From Nereocystis luetkeana (lineage: Eukaryota; Sar; Phaeophyceae; Laminariales; Laminariaceae), in assembly GCA_031213475.1 (NCBI GenBank), contig JARUPZ010000016.1, positions 7,518,270-7,582,269 of the forward strand: a DNA stretch of 64,000 nucleotides, written 5' to 3'. The position numbers were made by a program, and so were the translations under genes. Under the pieces are notes generated by a model. That model searched no databases. It was not told the origin of the DNA and saw only the letters and a program-made list of their open reading frames with translations. Of this stretch, positions 23,601 through 32,599 are shown one piece after another. How positions within the stretch are numbered: the first letter of the stretch is position 1; every line of letters begins with the position of its first letter.

Positions 23601-26600
23601 TTATCTTCCATCCCGCCCTCCCATCCCCCCTTCCCCACCCCTTCCTCCGTTCTCACCCCCCCCCCCCCCCCCCCCTCCCATTCCCCCCTACCTCCTCCCG
23701 ATTGTTTTGAACCATGAATTGCTGCACGAAAGCAGCCTTCTGCCATATCGGCGGCGGCGGCTCCTCAAGCGCCGCTCCCACCCCCGCAATCGTCGGGCGG
23801 CGCCGGAACTCCTCTTTCCACCGCCGACATTTTTGCAAGCGGTCCCAGGTGCGTCCGACGCGGGCAAGCTCGGTTTGCAGTCGCAATCCGGCGGGAGTAC
23901 GTAGGTCTGGCGTGTTTGAGAGGCCTCGTACGATTTCTGTGTGGTCTTGATCGGTGTTCAAGGGTTGCGTAAAAGGTTATTTATTTCCGTGCATAGGAAC
24001 ACCAGCCACTGACGTGTTTTTTTTTTTTCGCTCGATATGTTGGTGCTTGGTTGTGACCATGCCTGAGGCGTCGCCGTACGTGGTTTGCTGTCGTGTTGCA
24101 GTAGTGGTATTCAGCTGCCGGAGTAGTGGGCAGCAGCGCGTATCTGTTGACGTGTTACAAGTCGTGGTGATACAACAACGACAGTCTTGTTTTGACTCGG
24201 TTTTTAGACGGGCGCAAGCAGTCGCGCTACACGACAGGTGGCAGCATGTTCAGTCGTGTACAGTGTTGATGTTGCAATGGTCGCGTTCCGGTAGGAATCG
24301 TGTGGCAGTAGTGTTCGTGTTTGCGGGACACGCGTTACGTTAGCAGTCGTGGTCGGCGCGTTGCAGCAGCGGCCGCGTTGCTGCCGCCATGGCGTCGTCG
24401 CATCGTGTAGAGTAGCGGCCGAGTTACAGCAGTTAAGCCGGTGCTTGCCGTCGAAGGAGGGTACGGTCGTCGTATCTACTGTTAGCTCGAGTAGGCTGGT
24501 TCTGGCTCCGGTTGCCCGGACCTGACTCGGGGTGGAAAGGTAGAGAGGAGACTGTTAAAGCGGCGACCAGCGCGTAGCGCGTGCTCAATGGCGATTGCGC
24601 GCCGACGCGACTCGCGCTTAGATGTTGTCCAATGCCACGCGTGCGTGTACCCACTGGTTGGCGTCATTCCTTGACGCGACGACGTCCGGTGCGGCGTGGG
24701 GGTGCGACGGGGCAAGAAGCGTTACGCGTCAATTCGGTGGTTTCCAACCGGAACTGGAAGTGAAGCGACCCGCTCCCACCCACCCCCCTCGTGCACACGC
24801 TCGTACCTCGTATTCGAACGCGACTGTTGCACACAAAAACTCTCGAACCCAGGTTCTTGCATGCTTCTACTATTTTATATAGCATGACAAAACAGTCGAT
24901 AGTGTTGCCCTTCCCCTTCCCCCCTCCCGTTCGCTCCCCCCCCTTCCGCCTCCCACAAAACCATTGACCCCCCCCCCCCCCCCCTCGCTATTGCCGCCGC
25001 CGCGCTGTCTAAAATAATTAGATTGAGACCTGTGTCGAAGGTGTGGGGACGGCCCAAGCCGGGAGAGCCGCAGCAACAACCCGGGGGCGGCGTTGGTGGT
25101 GGCGTTGGTGCTTCGGGAACTAGGGGATCCCTCGAGGCGGCCGCCGCGGCCGAGATGGGGGGCGTGGGTGGCGGAGGGTATCCTTCGTCTGCAGGGAAAA
25201 TGGCCGCGGATCCGTCGTCGTCGTCGTCTGCGACGGGCGGGCACGACTCCAGGGGGGGACGGTGGGGCGGGGGCGGCGGCGGAGGCGCTCCTACGGCACA
25301 GGCACGAACGGAGATGTGACGGGGCGTTGTTGTTGGTGGTCGTGCTGCTGCCGATGTTGATGTTGATGTCGATTTTTTGTGTCACTGTGTCGGTTGTGCT
25401 GATGTCGATGTTCGTGTTGGGTCGGATGTTGATGTTTGTGGTGGTGTTAACTCGTGTTGGTTTTGACGATGTTGACGTTGCTGTCGGTGTTGTTGTTGAG
25501 AGGGGGAGATGTTGGTGTTGGATTTTGATGTTCGGAGTTGGTGTTGTTTTTTTTCCGATGAGGGTGTTGAAGTTTGTCGCGACGATAGCGGCGACGAAGA
25601 TCCGCCTCGCTTTCCCTACCAAAGCGTCTGGGGGTTTCGCTGAAAGGATTTTCGCGGCGCGCGTGGTTCCGCCGCTCCGGGTGGGCGGTTATGGCAATAT
25701 CGGTGGGGGGGGGGGCAGGTTGGCATGAATGGCTCAGGGGCTGTTTGTCTGTCGTGTCGACTTATTACTGGCGTCATTGTTCCAGCAACTGTTCTTCTTC
25801 CGCCATCCCCTCCCGTGCCAGACCTCCAATCGCTCCCGGCGTGGTTCCCTCTGTTAACTTCCTCAATCCCCCCCGCACCTCCCCTTCCCTTCCTCCTACA
25901 CGCATCTACCCTTGCGGGCAAACGCACACGCGCGCGCGCGACGACACCGTGGCGTCTTCGATGGTGATGGAACACAACACCTGCGTCGGTCTTGCGCTTG
26001 CGATGTTTGCCTCAGCAGGTCAAGGAAGACCCGATCGCGGCCGCGCAGCGAGCCGAGAAGGAGAAGATGGCGGCGATGCTCTTCGGTGGCACGGGGGGGC
26101 GAACGAAGTCGACGGCGTCGCCTGTAGGGACTTCGTCCCGCTCTAGGGTTTCTTCTGCTTCGTCGTCGTCCCGACCCGACGCCGCGCCGACATCGGCGGC
26201 AGCAGCGACGGCGGCGTCGGCAGCAGCGGCGGTGGCCGCTACCCCGTCGACTCCGCGAGGGACAGCAGCAGCGGTAGCGGGGGCTTCCTCTAGTCCGCCA
26301 GCGGCAGCAGAGCCGGTCGACCTGCTGGACTTCATGAGCATGGAAGCGCCGGCCGCCGCGAGCGAAGACGTCTTGCTTGGAGGAGTGGGGGAACCGTCGA
26401 CCACCGCTGCTGCCGCTACCACCGCCGCGCGTGTCCGTTTGGCGTCAGCGTCTTCGGCGTCGATGTCATCGTCTTCCAACCAGCCCGGGCTTGACCTTCT
26501 GGGAGTCGGCGGCGGTGACTCTCCGCCCTCGTCGCAGGTGCTCAGCGCCAACGGCTCCTCTTCCGCTGCTGCTCAGACGCTGGACGACTTGCTCGGGGGA

Positions 26601-27903
26601 GGAACCGGAGACAGCGGCGGCGGTAGCAACGGCGCGGGCGGCGGCGCACAGAGCACGCTCAACAACGGCGGCGGCAGCGGAAGCGTGGGCCTCGGCACCG
26701 CGGCAATGGGCAACGGGGAGCAAGCGTGGCCGGGCACCGGTGGCCAGCGGACCAGCGCGGCGGGATCGCCGCCTTCTAGGTCGGCGGCGGGGGCGTTGGG
26801 CCAATCAGCTTCGGCGGAGCTCGACCTTTCGGGTCTCTTCCTTGGGGACGCGGGTTCTTCTGCTTCTTCTTCGACTGGGCTAAGAGGCAGCGCAGGCGGG
26901 GGTGGGATCGGGGGCGAGTTCACCCTCGGTGGACGCTCCGTTAGACCTCTAACCATTGCCACCGGGGAGTTCGGGAAGAGGTGGATGGCGTGCACCGGCG
27001 AGAGGAAGGCTGCCGGTTTGCGACTGTCGCCGGGACTGGGGTCGCCCGCTGCCGTTGCGCAGAGGCTCGCCACGCGGCTCGGCGTCCACACGGTCGAGGT
27101 CATTCCGCAAACGGCGGAGGGGATCTGCGCGGGACAGTTAGACGGGGGGGGTGTTTGCCTGGTGCACTGCAAGGTAGGTTGTGCCGCGTTTTTGAGGGAC
27201 GTAGAGTTGTTGTTGGTGGTGGGGTGGTGGTGGTTGTGTTGAGGGTGGCGTTACTGGTGTTGTTGGAGTTGGTACTATTGTTAGTGTTTGTGTTGGTCGT
27301 TGTGTTGTCGTTTTTGCTGTCGTTAGTGTTGGTGCCGTCTACGGGGTGCAATCGGATCCGAAGTCGAGGCTTGCGCGTACAGAGGAAAGGGGCTGGAAAT
27401 GGGCACATCCAGGGAAATTCTTCTTGGAATCAAGAAGAGGGAGTACAGGGGGAGGTCTCGCTTATTTTTGTGAAAGGTTTCTAGGAACTACCGTAGGTGT
27501 TCTTCCTCTGTTTTTTTTTTTCGTTTTGACATTTCTGCCGGCGGCGTGATTTTCAACATTTTTTTGTTGGATTTTTCACCGAAACCCACACGTCGTTTGA
27601 CTCTTGATAATTCTGCAGCCCATTTGGTAAGCGTTGCATGGCATGACACTACCCCCATTCCCCCCCGCGAGCACCATGTAGTCTGTCCTCAAAAATGTGT
27701 GTGTGTGTTCTTCACGGGTGGATGCAGGTAGTTCTCAACCTCCCCACCCCACGCTTTCCTTGCGTGATGTTCCCTTTTTTGTTCTTCGTTGTTGATGTCG
27801 CAGGTGTGGCAGGCGCGAGGGACTGTGGACATCACCGTCCGTGCGAGCGACTCCAAGCTTGCCGAGGCGGCCGCGGCTTTCGCAAAGACGTGCTTGGCCC
27901 AAT

Positions 27904-27905
<2 letters not shown>
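8663..27905 (+). CDS. AP4E: AP-4 adaptor complex subunit epsilon (17 exons)
   Basis: This is the large epsilon adaptin of the AP-4 coat, which sorts cargo at the trans-Golgi network. Exons: 8663-8761, 11544-11666, 12680-12860, 13271-13392, 14341-14460, 15901-16052, 16726-16908, 18058-18280, 18662-18796, 19161-19268, 19814-19989, 21022-21181, 22775-22951, 23736-23848, 25022 to ~25170-25310 (end unresolved), 26016-27173, 27804-27905. Every resolved junction is GT-AG and keeps phase. The first ATG gives [19 protein letters not shown]. The adaptin trunk follows, with [50 protein letters not shown] and [10 protein letters not shown] as in plant epsilon. VWGRPKP opens the low-complexity hinge, which contains LLDFM and DLLG motifs. 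Exons 16-17 encode an appendage platform ([21 protein letters not shown]). Total is about 1,150-1,190 residues, close to the family norm. Exon 15 needs cDNA. Confidence 0.93.
8906..8981 (+). other. tRNA-like sequence (pseudo-tRNA or SINE head) in AP4E intron 1
   Basis: GTTGGCTTGGTAGGTGG resembles a tRNA D-arm/A box. About 30 bases on, GTGGGTTCAAGTCTCAC forms a T arm with a five-pair stem around the loop TTCAAGT (B box). I could not pair a seven-base acceptor stem, so it is not a sound tRNA gene. An A-rich stretch follows at ~9005-9017. A tRNA-derived short interspersed element or a decayed tRNA fits best. Confidence 0.35.
9890..9968 (+). repeat. Two tandem copies of a ~36 bp unit
   Basis: The unit ACAACACTACCTTAAGGGCA... 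and its neighbour ACAACACTACCTCACGGGCA... lie back to back in AP4E intron 1, each followed by ACAACC(G/A)AAAA. Confidence 0.7.
14575..14690 (-). mobile_element. 3' end of a non-LTR retrotransposon (family L, fragment 1)
   Basis: Read on the minus strand, the tail encodes [20 protein letters not shown], then AWSMVK and a stop. Near-identical tails occur at 22440-22537 (plus) and 46204-46310 (minus). Only the C-terminal end is present, as expected from 5'-truncated insertion. It lies antisense in AP4E intron 5. Confidence 0.65.
14861..15219 (+). repeat. Tandem duplication, 187 bp period
   Basis: The segment starting TAGGGGTTTCCCACCGAAGT at 14861 recurs at 15048 with few substitutions. Both copies include TTGGCCTCATGGGAGGGTG, CAAGTCTTGAAAGAGGGG and GGGGTTGCCGTTCTGCTTTG. 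It lies within AP4E intron 5 and has no coding capacity. Confidence 0.9.
17911..18011 (-). repeat. Dispersed repeat family R, copy 2
   Basis: On the minus strand it reads CATGTCATGCATGACCGTAG, then GCATCCCTACAATGCCGGG, GGAGCACGTCGGGTTTTCAC and AGGCATTGCTTGCACC. It is a near-complete copy in AP4E intron 7, close to the exon 8 acceptor. Confidence 0.7.
19498..19720 (+). repeat. CCTTG-rich simple repeat
   Basis: Irregular CCTTG/CCTGG pentamers fill much of AP4E intron 10. The tract is pyrimidine-rich on the sense strand and lies ~100-300 bases upstream of the exon 11 acceptor. Confidence 0.75.
20093..20161 (+). repeat. Imperfect palindrome with 24 bp arms
   Basis: Arm 1 (20093-20116) contains GCAGTCCCGTTT; arm 2 (20138-20161) is its reverse complement at 21 of 24 positions, around a 21 bp loop. 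A related, more diverged hairpin lies at 21695-21777, and single-arm relatives at ~20570-20610 and ~50470-50495. It is probably a small foldback or MITE family in AP4E introns 11 and 12. Confidence 0.7.
20420..20526 (-). mobile_element. MITE-like inverted-repeat element, copy 2 of 5
   Basis: The termini ATTACACGGGACCATAG and TTTACTATGGCCCCCCGTA enclose ~70 bp, in AP4E intron 11. Its internal sequence runs opposite to copies 4 and 5. The termini are slightly degraded (ACACGGG instead of ACGGGGG), so this is an older copy. Confidence 0.75.
21567..21673 (-). mobile_element. MITE-like inverted-repeat element, copy 3 of 5
   Basis: It starts ATTGCGGGGGACCATAGTTA and ends TTTACTATGGTCCCCCGTAA plus T, in AP4E intron 12, with TA on both flanks. 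The internal ACTAACAATAGTTGG is the reverse complement of the corresponding block in copy 4. Confidence 0.82.
21695..21777 (+). repeat. Second palindromic element related to 20093-20161
   Basis: GGACTACTCTCCCGTTTCGG at the left pairs imperfectly with CGAGACTGCAGTCC at the right, around GGAACAA...TTGTCCCCC. It lies just downstream of MITE copy 3. Confidence 0.55.
22209..22537 (+). mobile_element. 3' end of a non-LTR retrotransposon (family L, fragment 2)
   Basis: One frame stays open and reads [42 protein letters not shown], then [26 protein letters not shown] and a stop. The same blocks occur, more broken, in the longer minus-strand copy at 46204-47667. This C-terminal region follows the reverse transcriptase in that copy. 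Sense orientation, AP4E intron 12. Confidence 0.7.

Positions 27906-27941
<36 letters not shown>
27906..27941 (+). repeat. (CAG)12 directly after the AP4E stop codon
   Basis: Twelve perfect CAG triplets start at the first base after TAG (27903-27905) and stay in frame with it. The frame then remains open for about 40 more codons. Confidence 0.9.
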
Positions 27942-27942
<1 letters not shown>

Positions 27943-29838
27943 CGCAGGTGCCACACGAAGAGCGAACTCGGAACAGGGCGCGCGGCAAAATAAGCCTGGG
28001 TTGTGCGATGAAAGTACACGCATCCACCGTTCTGCCCACGCGTGCGAAATTTCGATCGGTCGGTTGAACGGTGCAGCGACTCTCCGATTTTTTCGACGTT
28101 TGCGACCGCTGTCCGTTCGTTCGCCCGCCCGTCCGTCCGTCCGTTCTCTACGACATTTCCTATATTTTGCGTGGGGTGTTACAGCAAGCAATGGGGTGTC
28201 CTTTTTTGTGCGTGTTTTTTGCAGGGGACCTTGCGTTTTAAGTGACGAAATGGGTTGTGGGCGGAGGAGACAAATGGAGGAGTGGTGATTGTGCGGTGCG
28301 CGATGTCGAGTGCGGTATGTGCGGTGTGCCGTGTGCGGTGTGCTGTGCGCGATGGGCGATGGGTGCCGGACGTGAGAAGCCGCCGTGCGCTTCCTGGCGT
28401 GGGCTTTCCGCTCGTGCTGCATCGGTTAAGCGCGCGCGCTTGCCATTGTTTGTATGTGTTCCTTTCTTCTCGTGTGTGAGTGAGGCGGTCAGCGATCGCT
28501 GAGCTTCGCGGCAAGCTATGGCACTATCACGTGGGTCATGGGGCGTAAGAGTTCGTTGCCACCGTTGGTTGTGGGGGTGGGGGGGCTAGCAGTGAGGGGT
28601 GATCACTCAAAGGCAGCGCGCTTTGCTTGTTGGCACGTGGTTGATTGTGGGGACGCGCTAGGTTGGACTTTAAGAGACGGACGGATTGTACTGTGTATTG
28701 GTCAGGAGGGAAGCCACGATCTTTTTTTGGTCCTCCTGCTGTTGGAGGAGCGAGACTGCTTGACGTCGCGCTTTCTTTGTTTTTTGTGCTGGACCATGTA
28801 GTTGTTTTGGATGGCTTGAAACCGAGCCATAGGTTGCTTTTAATAAACAACTGTTGTGCCCCCACGCAATGCCCACGGCATCATTTACTAAAGTAGGTAC
28901 GCTCCTTGTCTGCTTGGCTGCCGCCGGCCGCCTGTTCTGTTCCCGATCGTTGGCCACCGAAGGACATGATGCTCAAAAATGGCATTTTTTTTTCCTGGAC
29001 GAAAGTTCACGTTTGTTTGCGTTGGATGGTTTGAGAGCCTGCCCCGGACAAAACATTCCGCGAAACATGAAGGCCAAGGTTCACAATCCGTACGAGTACT
29101 TCCAATGCCCACAACCATGTTTCCACAGTACACTAATTGAGCCTGTCGCACGTTTTCGGTGACAAGGCGATCACGGAAAGATGCGCGCAAGGTTTACCAA
29201 AGATTCAGAGGGCTGCACGTTGTTAATCTCGCAACAAGGAACGACGTGTTGGGCCTGGGGTGCTTTCAGGAGAGGCAGCCCTCTGCAGAACTGTTGTATG
29301 AGCTACCTGCGCTGCGTGGTGCAGATTTCCGTGACCCGCTTAGTGTGAGCTCTGTGTGATGAATGCGAAGTTTTGCTGGGAATTGTGTCGGCGTTTTCAT
29401 CAGTGGCTGGACGCCGCGCCATCTTATTCACACGTGAGACGAGAGAAGAGGCACGGTCTTGGACCATCACACAACAGTTTTAGGTCTTGCGAAAAAAAAA
29501 CTTACGACTAACCGCTTGTCGTGTTGTATGTGCAAGTTGCAATTGCTGGGGCCAATTGCTGGGGCCCAGGAGTGCTCACACGCGTCGGCTCCATCTAATA
29601 ATGCGATTAATTATCGCCATGACTACGAGTATAGACTACGGTAGCCGTTGAGCCTCATTCTTTCGCGGTTCTCGAGGCCAACGAAAGGGCGATCAACTCG
29701 ACATCGCGCCATTGTGCTGTAGGGCCAAAACAACTTACATACTGGGTTTTCATGGTAGCTGTCGAGAGAGCCAACCCTGCGTTAGTAAACTGGCGGAAAG
29801 CGCGGTAGAAGCATAGGAAGTCACTCCTACAACCGTCC
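27942..29838. other. Downstream of AP4E; no gene recognised
   Basis: The first part should be the AP4E 3' untranslated region. Open frames (for example 28242-28502 and 28854-29162 plus, 27832-28422 minus) show no family-like sequence and no consistent splice sites. Several GTGCGG/GTGTGC-rich stretches lie near 28290-28350. Confidence 0.4.
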
Positions 29839-29839
29839 A

Positions 29840-30225
29840 TGGCTGCTGCTGAAGGTGTGCAAACTCGTTCGAACGACCGTCCAACCTGCTACTAATGTAG
29901 AACAAAAAGGATACACTGGGGAACAGCACGCCGTTGAATGGTATGGGCGCTGCGGTACAAGCAACTGCAGTACTGCTTAACTGCTGCTGAAGGTGTGCGA
30001 ACTCGTTCGCACAACCGTCCAAGCTAAAACAACAAAAATAAGGTATGACAACATGGCGATGTATTGCATTGGACTGCACTAAACAGCTTAGCTGCTGCCG
30101 AAAGTGTACGAACTCTATCACACGACCGTCCAGCCTCCTGTTGAACAAAAAAGGTGCACTAGGAAACAGCACGCGAACGCAATTCATTGGTACTACATTA
30201 CAATTGACTGCACTACTCTGTCTGT
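29840..30225 (-). repeat. Three imperfect tandem units of ~110-140 bp
   Basis: Units starting near 29840, 29981 and 30092 share GCTGCTGAAGGTGTGC(A/G)AACTC, ACGACCGTCCA(A/G)CC and AACAAAAA(G/T). On the minus strand one frame runs open through all three, giving RLDGR-x2-EF-x-H-x-QQQ repeats (frame 29750-30187). I do not recognise this as a known domain. It could be a decayed repeat protein or simple segmental duplication. Confidence 0.65.
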
Positions 30226-30295
30226 CGGCAACTTGCTATTATGAGGCAGCCCTGACCCTGGCCCAGAAGAAAAACGAGCCTTGACAGGTGTTCGT

Positions 30296-30394
30296 CGACC
30301 ACAAACGGAAGCCAAGGCGGCGGGTTCCGTCGACCTCTCGGCCCTAGACGCCATGTACACGGCGCAAGCTCAAAGTTCAAAATACATCAAATAA
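30296..30394 (+). other. Possible C-terminal coding exon (orphan)
   Basis: After a CAG at 30288-30290 one plus frame contains AAGSVDLSALDAMYTAQAQS and then SKYIK and a stop at 30392-30394. Just upstream, YEAALTLAQKKNE is open in a different frame. The amino-acid composition looks coding, but no partner exons could be assigned, so this may be a gene fragment or pseudogene. Confidence 0.2.
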
Positions 30395-30495
30395 CCATAC
30401 AAGAGCAGTTAGTTGTTCGGTTTGTGCAGTTTGTACTAAGGAACTACAGAGAAAATAAATACATCGAACGCCGTGGGTGTTTCAGGGAGAATAAC

Positions 30496-31030
30496 TATGC
30501 CGAACGCCGTGTCCGCAATCCCTAGTGCTGCTGCCGTTGTTGCCGCTGTGGCTACTCACAACAGTCAGGTAGACACGAAGTACAGAAAAAAAACGTGCCC
30601 GCAAATTCTGATCCTGGCACCCCTCACTTCAGCCACAGGATCGAATCGGGCAACCTCACTGTGAAAATTCAAGGTGACCTACTCGACTTACAGTAGTTGA
30701 CTATCACTCGTTAGACCGGGCCGGTCGAGGAACCACAACGAGGCGTTGACGCTGACTCTCTGGCCTCCCGCCGAACACAAAACTAACTTTGAGCGCATTG
30801 GCGGAGGTACTGGAACGACACCTACAGTAGTAAACCCCACACACACGGATTCCCCCCAATAATCCCGAACATCCTGCAGGTACACTCCACTCATACGTGT
30901 AGCATCCAGAGGAAGCGGTTTTGGCAGGCGAAAACCTCGGCGAGAAGGCCGCACGCGATCTGCCCCGATGCGTCGCAACCGTTTCTACTCGCCTGCCTAG
31001 ACGCCAGGCGTCAGCAAAGGTAGCAAAGGT
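30496..31030 (+). other. Possible two-exon coding segment, very uncertain
   Basis: An ATG near 30496 opens PNAVSAIPSAAAVVAAVAT and reaches a CAG|GTAGAC donor. A phase-compatible exon after GGCAG at about 30928-30932 continues to AAAG|GTAGCA. No family is recognised and no terminal exon was found. Nothing else convincing is seen between 30395 and 31402. Confidence 0.15.
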
Positions 31031-31402
31031 ACAGCTGCTAGCGGGCGACGTGGACCCCCCCACACTCGCTCCCTCGAAGAGGTTTTATACTGTAGAGCCC
31101 AAAGCTCACGCCGTTTGTGTGCAACTCTCCACCTTCCCTCCCGCTTCGATGTAAACATTCGGCTCTACTACGTATTAATACTGATTTAAGGTGGAAGTTC
31201 GGCGAAACGAAGAGACTGCGGAGTTAAACGATATACAGGAAGTGTCACCCAACCCTCATGAGTTCGTGCGATGTTCAGTTTCACCTGCCCCTCCCTCCCC
31301 AACACGCACGCGCTCGAGCGTCTTCCAACTATCCTTTCCGTGACGTTCAGCGTGAATCGAATCATCGAAGAAGAAAGCTTGGTCGGTATACCCTTTTGCC
31401 GC

Positions 31403-32599
31403 TTACACCCGGTCGTCCTCCTTGTTCGCAGAGCACCACCGCACCACATCGAGGTGCCGGTTCTGCTTGGCTCTGTGAATACACCTGCGTCTGTTCCACG
31501 GACATCCGTTGGCTCGGCACCACTGTAGAATAGTCAGATGACCGTGTTTCGCAGCCTCCCCGCACGCTTTTTCGTCCCATGGGCATCCGTTCGCTCGACA
31601 CCACTGTAAAATAGCCAGGTGGCCGTTTCCAGCAGCCTTGGCGCATGCTCCCGCGTCCCACGGGCATCCTTTCGCGCGGAACCACTGCAAAGCAGCCAAT
31701 TGGCCGTATTCTGCAGCGGTACGGCAGTATCTCTTGTCCCATGGACATCCGCTAAGTCGGCACCACCGTAACAAGGGAACGTTGCCTGTTTCCGCGGCGA
31801 TAGTAAAACAGGTGTCAAGGCTGATTTTACACCCATGGGCCCGGCACCACTTCAGCACTCTGAGGTGCCCTCCTCGAGCTGCAGCCTCGCAGGTCCTCGC
31901 GCCGTAAAAATGTCCTCCCCATGGACAGCCGTTATCTTTGCACCATCGAATGATACCGAGGTGGCCTCCGCGAGCCGCTGCTTCGAACGTTTTTACGTTC
32001 CAGGGGCAACGCCGAGCTCTGCACCATTTGAGTAACTCCATGTGCCCGCCTCCGGCCGCCATCTCGCAGGTGTCCTCGTTCCACCCACACCCTTTGCCAC
32101 GCGCATACTTGAGAGCTTCGATCGAACCAACGCTGGCAACCATGGCGCACGTGTGTAAATCCCACCCGCACCCGCAGCGCTTCGCCCAAGCCAGGCGCGA
32201 GGCCGACTGCGCCGCGGCACGCAGGCTTGTCTGTTTGGGTCGATCGCCCCATGTGGCCCGCCATTGCTTGGACACCCCTGCGAAGAACAAATAGCTCGAG
32301 TCGCACTCAAAGGTCATCACGTGGCCGACGACATCGACATGATCGAGGAGAGGATTTCGCGTCTCCGGGGTGCTGGTGGAGCATTCGTTTACAACGAAGG
32401 TCGCACGATCGGCCGCCATGTTGGGGAAGCAGTCCGTTAGCCCGGTTTTCGGCGGTGGTCTGTAATCGATCGCGCAATTGTCCTGCTTGGATATTGGAGC
32501 CCCGTGGCGCAACAAAAGTACCAGTAAAAAAAGCACAGCAGCAATCGCCCCTACCGCAAATAACTGCCAACGACCGCGCGAAACGCAACAGAATCCCAT
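31403..32599 (-). CDS. Ankyrin-repeat protein of the CPW type with N-terminal membrane segment
   Basis: A single uninterrupted frame of 398 codons; no introns, unlike the other large genes here. Residues ~11-33 are hydrophobic (LFAVGAIAAVLFLLVLLL), with Arg on both sides: a likely membrane anchor. From residue ~135 about nine repeats of 26-28 residues follow, of the form TCEAAARGGHLRVLKWCRAH then GCPW. This GHLxxLxWCRxxGCPW pattern is, from memory, typical of large F-box/ankyrin-like families in brown algae, oomycetes and some giant viruses. Such repeats bind other proteins; no partner is suggested by context. The ATG at 32599 is chosen because it includes the membrane segment. A later ATG (MAADRATF) would remove it. 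Residues 80-130 (HVMTFECDSSYLFFAGVSKQ) may be a degenerate F-box-like start, as inference only. Confidence 0.85.
   Translation of the reverse strand: MGFCCVSRGRWQLFAVGAIAAVLFLLVLLLRHGAPISKQDNCAIDYRPPPKTGLTDCFPNMAADRATFVVNECSTSTPETRNPLLDHVDVVGHVMTFECDSSYLFFAGVSKQWRATWGDRPKQTSLRAAAQSASRLAWAKRCGCGWDLHTCAMVASVGSIEALKYARGKGCGWNEDTCEMAAGGGHMELLKWCRARRCPWNVKTFEAAARGGHLGIIRWCKDNGCPWGGHFYGARTCEAAARGGHLRVLKWCRAHGCKISLDTCFTIAAETGNVPLLRWCRLSGCPWDKRYCRTAAEYGQLAALQWFRAKGCPWDAGACAKAAGNGHLAILQWCRANGCPWDEKACGEAAKHGHLTILQWCRANGCPWNRRRCIHRAKQNRHLDVVRWCSANKEDDRV

Noticed and set aside
23397-23904. Plus frames across the C-rich stretch before AP4E exon 14
   Set aside because: Intron sequence with homopolymer C; only 23736-23848 in one frame continues the adaptin hinge with matching phases.
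24870-25622. 250-codon minus frame rich in Thr and Asn
   Set aside because: Antisense of GTT/GAT-rich intron sequence and of AP4E exon 15.
25992-27242. Frame taken as a separate single-exon gene
   Set aside because: It is AP4E exon 16 (from 26016 to 27173) with intron sequence at both ends; VCLVHCK joins in phase to exon 17.
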